The position numbers and the translations under genes are program-made. The notes under the pieces were generated by a model that saw nothing but the letters and a program-made list of their open reading frames with translations, did no database searches and had not been told where the DNA came from. Shown here piece after piece: positions 7,430 through 9,845 of a stretch of DNA of 9,845 nucleotides (position 1 is its first letter; each line of letters begins with the position of its first letter). This stretch comes from Hoskinsella mucinilytica (GTDB lineage Bacteria; Bacillota_I; Bacilli_A; Erysipelotrichales; Erysipelotrichaceae), in the NCBI RefSeq assembly GCF_045223415.1, contig NZ_JBEQZJ010000073.1:1-9845 (forward strand), given 5' to 3'.

Positions 7430-8712
7430 ACATTGATGACCTCATCACAATCCATTGCACACATATCCTGATAACTTTCTCGCTTAATAACCTCACGAAC
7501 GACGCCATCTTTTACAAAAACAACAGCGGGTTTGCCTAATTTATTGTAATTGCTTGCCATACTATAACCATAAGCACCAGTCGTATATAAAATCAATAGA
7601 TCATTTTGTTTAGCGGCAGGTAACATGACATCTTCGACTAGAATATCTCCAGATTCACAACATTTACCGGCTACTGTAACCTTTTCTGTTTTCTCTTCAT
7701 TCATACGATTGGCGATATCGCAAGCATAATCAGCCTGATATAAAGCAGGACGAATATTATCACTCATACCCCCATCTACAAACAGGTATTTTTTGTTTTC
7801 AGTAACTTTTTGATATCCTATGCGATATAACGTTGACCCAGCTTCTGCGACAATGCTTCTACCTGGCTCTATTAACACTCTATGAAAGGTTAGATTGTGT
7901 GTATCCTTCTGTATCCTACAGGTATCAAGAATTGTTTTACAAACCTCATGTAATGGAATTGGTTGATCATCACTTGTATAATAAGCCGCAAAACCACCAC
8001 CTAAATTTAAGGCATTGCATAAAATGTTATATTCTTTCTGCATGTCTTCCATAAATTCGCATAATTTCGTGATTTCCGCTACATAAGCCTCTTTATCGAA
8101 AATTTGAGAACCGATGTGAGAATGGAAGCCTTCAAAGGTGATATTAGGAATGCTTGTCAGTGTTAAGATCATATCCGCAATTTCTTTTTTTCGTAGAATA
8201 GAAATACCGAATTTGCTGTCCACATATGCTGTCATGATATATTTGTGTGTATGTGCTTCAACCCCAGGATTAACTCGAATCATCGTTTTGATTGAAGTTC
8301 CTACATTTTTCATGATTTGAACCAAGGCTTCACATTCCATATCGTTATCTACGATAATGGTACCAACACCATAATGAACTGCCATTTCTAGCTCTTCATA
8401 AGATTTGTTATTGCCATGAAAATACACACGTTCCATTGGGAATCCTACTTGTTTTGCAGTATATAATTCACCACCGCTGACAACATCCAAACTTAATCCA
8501 TAGGCCTTCACAAGTTCTACCATCGCTTTACAGCTAAAGGCTTTACTAGCATATAATACCTCGGTTTCAAAATCGTTTGAGCGAAACAGCTCATGATACA
8601 TACTTAATTGCTGGCGTATCTTGTTTTCGTCGTATACATACAGGGGAGTTTTGCAAGTAGCAGCCAGTTGTTCTACTGATACTCCGGAAATTTCTAGCAC
8701 ATTTTTATTCAT
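7426..8712 (-). CDS. lysA: Diaminopimelate decarboxylase
   Basis: This PLP enzyme decarboxylates meso-diaminopimelate to L-lysine, the final step. With the ATG at 8710-8712 the protein is 428 aa. GAGGT 7 nt upstream supports this start; the frame stays open upstream to 8790, but that part is terminator and riboswitch RNA. It has an alanine-racemase-like barrel followed by a beta domain: YASKAF with PLP Lys57, LDVVSGGEL (75-83), HSHIGSQ (197-203), LGGGFAAYY (237-245), EPGRS (282-286), VDGGMSDNIRPALY (312-325), GKCCESGD (349-356) with the catalytic Cys-Glu pair at 352-353, and GAYGYSMASNYN (379-390). It is first in the operon, so the riboswitch directly controls it. Its stop overlaps lysC. Confidence 0.97.
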   Translation of the reverse strand: MNKNVLEISGVSVEQLAATCKTPLYVYDENKIRQQLSMYHELFRSNDFETEVLYASKAFSCKAMVELVKAYGLSLDVVSGGELYTAKQVGFPMERVYFHGNNKSYEELEMAVHYGVGTIIVDNDMECEALVQIMKNVGTSIKTMIRVNPGVEAHTHKYIMTAYVDSKFGISILRKKEIADMILTLTSIPNITFEGFHSHIGSQIFDKEAYVAEITKLCEFMEDMQKEYNILCNALNLGGGFAAYYTSDDQPIPLHEVCKTILDTCRIQKDTHNLTFHRVLIEPGRSIVAEAGSTLYRIGYQKVTENKKYLFVDGGMSDNIRPALYQADYACDIANRMNEEKTEKVTVAGKCCESGDILVEDVMLPAAKQNDLLILYTTGAYGYSMASNYNKLGKPAVVFVKDGVVREVIKRESYQDMCAMDCDEVINV

Positions 8713-8732
8713 CGTCTTTACCTCACAAAAAA

Positions 8733-8759
8733 ATGTCAGCAGATTGCTCTTACTGACAT
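8733..8759 (-). terminator. Intrinsic terminator of the lysine riboswitch expression platform
   Basis: In the lysA-direction RNA, AUGUCAG (8759-8753) pairs with CUGACAU (8739-8733) and is followed by a run of seven U. It lies between the aptamer and the lysA ribosome binding site, so termination here shuts off the whole operon. Confidence 0.88.
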
Positions 8760-8782
8760 GGTTTATCTTCTCACGACAATAA

Positions 8783-8936
8783 GATAGCACATCTACGTAT
8801 TCGCAGACAGTCCAACAGATATTCTCTGTTGACCCACCACCCCTTATGCCTAAGGAAGCAGTTCGGCAGAATCGCTTTCATCTTATGTCAGATGCCCGCC
8901 GGCTTCATAAGTTGTTGTCTTTTCTGCGCCTCTATC
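8783..8936 (-). ncRNA. Lysine riboswitch (L-box) aptamer
   Basis: Reading leftwards the RNA begins GAUAGAGGCGCAGAA and contains GAUGAAAGCGA, CUGCCGAA, UGGGUC, GGACUGUC and a final GCUAUC, the conserved L-box core. Five helices around one junction can be drawn: P1 GAUAG/CUAUC (8932-8936 with 8783-8787); P2 GCAGAA/UUCUGC (8922-8927 with 8866-8871), continued by CUUAUG/CAUAAG (8906-8911 with 8882-8887); P3 8842-8846 with 8851-8855; P4 8813-8819 with 8825-8831; P5 8793-8797 with 8802-8806. P3 is short with a 4-nt loop (GGCA in RNA), which may contact GCC in the P2 loop. Lysine binding should stabilise P1 and favour the terminator, repressing lysA-lysC-dapA-dapB. Confidence 0.93.
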
Positions 8937-8948
8937 AAATTTGTTAGT

Positions 8949-8977
8949 ATCATACCACTAACCTTAGCAAATTACAA
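8949..8977 (-). promoter_or_regulatory. Promoter of the lysA-lysC-dapA-dapB operon
   Basis: Reading leftwards, TTGTAA (8972-8977), a 17-nt spacer and TATGAT (8949-8954) are preceded by the extended -10 dinucleotide (TGG at 8957-8955). Transcription would begin about 7 nt further on, just before riboswitch helix P1. The remaining AT-rich stretch 8978-9106 shows no further element I can support. Confidence 0.72.
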
Positions 8978-9106
8978 CACTTTCAGTTATATTTGTGCAA
9001 ATAATTTCTTAAGGACTGTAAATTGTTACATAAGAGATCTGCTTATAGCCTTATCATAGCATATATTTAGGAAATGTCATGTATCAATTTTAAAAAGCTT
9101 TATAAG

Positions 9107-9146
9107 AAAAGGTTTATCCCATATTGACCAATGGAATAAACTTTTT
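9107..9146 (-). terminator. Terminator after the small membrane protein gene
   Basis: In the leftward RNA, GUUUAUUCCAU (9141-9131) pairs with AUGGGAUAAAC (9122-9112) with a single G-U pair over an 8-nt loop. It is flanked by an A-run and a U-run. On the plus strand the same position is a C-A mismatch, so the leftward orientation is favoured, fitting the gene ending at 9169. Confidence 0.75.
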
Positions 9147-9168
9147 CTTTCTCTCTTCATCTTAAGTC

Positions 9169-9312
9169 TTATACTAGATAAATGAGCAGTAGGATGCCAA
9201 GAACTGCTGTCAATATCAATACATTGCGAAAACTAAATAAATTATTAAAGAACTCTTCGTTTCTTTCTTCATTATCGAATACCGGTTCGGTATGCAAATT
9301 CTTCTCATCCAT
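9169..9312 (-). CDS. Small protein with one C-terminal membrane helix (47 aa)
   Basis: I do not recognise the family. The ATG at 9310-9312 is chosen because AAGGGGTG lies 6 nt upstream; the frame stays open further upstream to 9408, but that region contains the promoter. The 47-aa product begins with an acidic, polar segment (DEKNLHTEP, DNEERNEEFF) and ends in a hydrophobic helix (about 31-47, VLILTAVLGILLLIYLV) that reaches the C-terminus. This suggests a tail-anchored protein with its N-terminus in the cytoplasm. It has its own promoter and terminator and so forms a one-gene unit. Divergent from it is the tiny-ORF pair at 9576-9738. Strong translation and transcription signals make it likely to be real; its function is unknown. 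Confidence 0.72.
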   Translation of the reverse strand: MDEKNLHTEPVFDNEERNEEFFNNLFSFRNVLILTAVLGILLLIYLV

Positions 9313-9349
9313 GTGATTCACCCCTTGTATTTGTCCCTTATTCGTCTGT

Positions 9350-9358
9350 ATTATAGCA
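9350..9358 (-). promoter_or_regulatory. Extended -10 promoter for the 47-aa membrane protein
   Basis: Reading leftwards, TGCTATAAT is a perfect extended -10. It lies 37 nt before the chosen ATG, with the ribosome binding site in between. No good -35 is visible. Confidence 0.55.
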
Positions 9359-9447
9359 CAAATAGAAACACAGATGCTGATTTTAACAGAATCGTAAGAA
9401 AAAATCAAGAAATATAAAGGAATGTCATGATGTCATAATTTCTTTTC

Positions 9448-9456
9448 TGTTACAAT
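9448..9456 (+). promoter_or_regulatory. Possible extended -10 promoter for the tiny-ORF pair
   Basis: TGTTACAAT matches the extended -10 pattern with one mismatch; the -35 region is weak. If used, it gives a leader of about 110 nt before the 19-aa ORF. That leader is AT-rich and holds a 7-bp hairpin (GTTTTAT 9462-9468 with ATAAAAC 9477-9483). Confidence 0.4.
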
Positions 9457-9532
9457 GAAGTGTTTTATATATATCGATAAAACTTATGGATGAATTATCT
9501 TTTCAGTAAAAATATAAAAATAATTTAGGATT

Positions 9533-9585
9533 TTCGTACCTGTTTTACGTGTTTATATATATAGGAGGTCATTTTATGGTACGAG
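9533..9585 (+). promoter_or_regulatory. Long-range hairpin closing over the first tiny ORF's start
   Basis: TTCGTACC (9533-9540) can pair with GGTACGAG (9578-9585), giving seven Watson-Crick pairs and one G-U. This pins the last base of the start codon (9578) and encloses the AGGAGG ribosome binding site in a 37-nt loop. Such closure could limit ribosome access. Not supported beyond complementarity. Confidence 0.4.
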
Positions 9586-9635
9586 TATACATACGTGCTA
9601 GAAAGATGAACAAAGGAGATCAAGTTCATGAATGA
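9576..9635 (+). CDS. 19-aa leader-like peptide upstream of a hydrophobic peptide
   Basis: The product MVRVYIRARKMNKGDQVHE is short, basic and has no recognisable domain. AGGAGG lies 7 nt before the ATG, the best ribosome binding site in the window, which is the main reason to believe it is translated. Its last 8 nt overlap the start of the 36-aa ORF, and its Lys-Gly-Asp codons contain that ORF's AAGGAG. Its likely job is therefore translational coupling, as with a leader such as mok of hok/sok, rather than a protein function. This is inference from layout. Confidence 0.5.
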   Translation: MVRVYIRARKMNKGDQVHE

Positions 9636-9738
9636 ATGGTTCATTCTCTACCTAGTGGGAGAACTGACTTGTATCGCTCTAATGCTAGTTTGGATGATCG
9701 TCAATCTTGTACTGAAAAACAGTAAAAGAAAAAAATAG
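9628..9738 (+). CDS. 36-aa hydrophobic peptide, toxin- or holin-like
   Basis: The product MNEWFILYLVGELTCIALM... has one predicted membrane helix (about residues 4-30, ending WMIVNLVL) and a strongly basic tail, KNSKRKK. AAGGAG lies 9 nt upstream of the ATG. Size, single helix and charged tail are shared by Gram-positive type I toxins (Fst, TxpA/BsrG types) and by the small putative holin-like toxin family; I cannot assign it to one of these by sequence identity. It overlaps the 19-aa ORF by 8 nt. Alternatives are a membrane-modulating small protein or a chance ORF. The region from the stop to 9825 shows no other gene. Confidence 0.6.
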   Translation: MNEWFILYLVGELTCIALMLVWMIVNLVLKNSKRKK

Positions 9739-9825
9739 TCTGATTCTGTAAAGATTGGGCTATTGAAAGAGGGATTCTACACTGTTACTTTGTTTTAAAA
9801 CTAGTACTCCTAAACGTCTAAAAGG

Positions 9826-9845
9826 GATGAAGCGCTATCTTCATC
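9826..9845. terminator. Probable terminator hairpin cut by the window end
   Basis: GATGAAG (9826-9832) is a perfect complement of CTTCATC (9839-9845) across a 6-nt loop. AAAAGG precedes it, so continuation as CCTTTT beyond the window would give a bidirectional terminator. The sequence needed to confirm this is missing. Confidence 0.45.

Noticed and set aside
8713..8790. N-terminal extension of lysA
   Set aside because: This stretch is the riboswitch terminator and linker RNA; GAGGT and family length support the ATG at 8712.
8829..9059. Plus-strand 76-codon ORF opposite the lysA leader
   Set aside because: It is antisense to the riboswitch and promoter, has no ribosome binding site and no family resemblance.
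9728..9765. Possible minus-strand antisense RNA terminator after the 36-aa ORF (AATAG...CTATT followed by T-run)
   Set aside because: The stem is only 5 bp with a loop of about 20 nt, and no convincing promoter drives it, so it was not listed as a feature.

Overview
The window reads as a chromosomal segment of a low-GC Gram-positive bacterium (Bacillota). The evidence is AT-rich DNA, AGGAGG-type ribosome binding sites, extended -10 promoters, an L-box lysine riboswitch and a Gram-positive lipobox lipoprotein. The style of the proteins would fit an Erysipelotrichia-like gut lineage, but that placement is inference. No insertion sequence, CRISPR array, tRNA or rRNA was seen.

Left block (1-1234): a partial YigZ/IMPACT-family gene runs leftwards off the window edge. 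Divergent from it is a two-gene plus-strand unit, a stand-alone TfoX C-terminal-domain protein followed 8 nt later by a stand-alone GyrI-like (effector-binding) protein. This unit meets the next minus-strand gene head-on. Both stop codons lie inside one bidirectional terminator hairpin.

Carbohydrate block (1213-4476): a cytoplasmic GH13 (alpha-amylase/GlgE-like) protein with degenerate active-site motifs is divergent, across 108 bp, from a sugar-ABC-transporter solute-binding lipoprotein. No permease or ATPase genes are in the window.

Lysine block (4487-8977): one minus-strand operon, lysA-lysC-dapA-dapB, is preceded by a good promoter, a complete lysine riboswitch and an intrinsic terminator. 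lysA/lysC and dapA/dapB each overlap by 4 nt (ATGA). A 157-nt gap separates lysC from the chosen dapA start and holds a plausible internal promoter. LysC makes aspartyl phosphate, DapA and DapB carry aspartate semialdehyde to tetrahydrodipicolinate, and LysA decarboxylates meso-diaminopimelate to lysine. asd and the acylase or aminotransferase steps are not here. Excess lysine should stop transcription before lysA.

Right block (9107-9845): a 47-aa protein with a C-terminal membrane helix is on the minus strand. Divergent from it is a previously unlisted pair of overlapping tiny ORFs, 19 aa and 36 aa, each with a strong Shine-Dalgarno. The second encodes a hydrophobic peptide with a basic tail. 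The start codon of the first can be closed in a long-range hairpin. This layout resembles a type I toxin or holin-like toxin locus and is the best candidate here for an undescribed system. A hairpin at the extreme right end is probably a terminator cut by the window edge.
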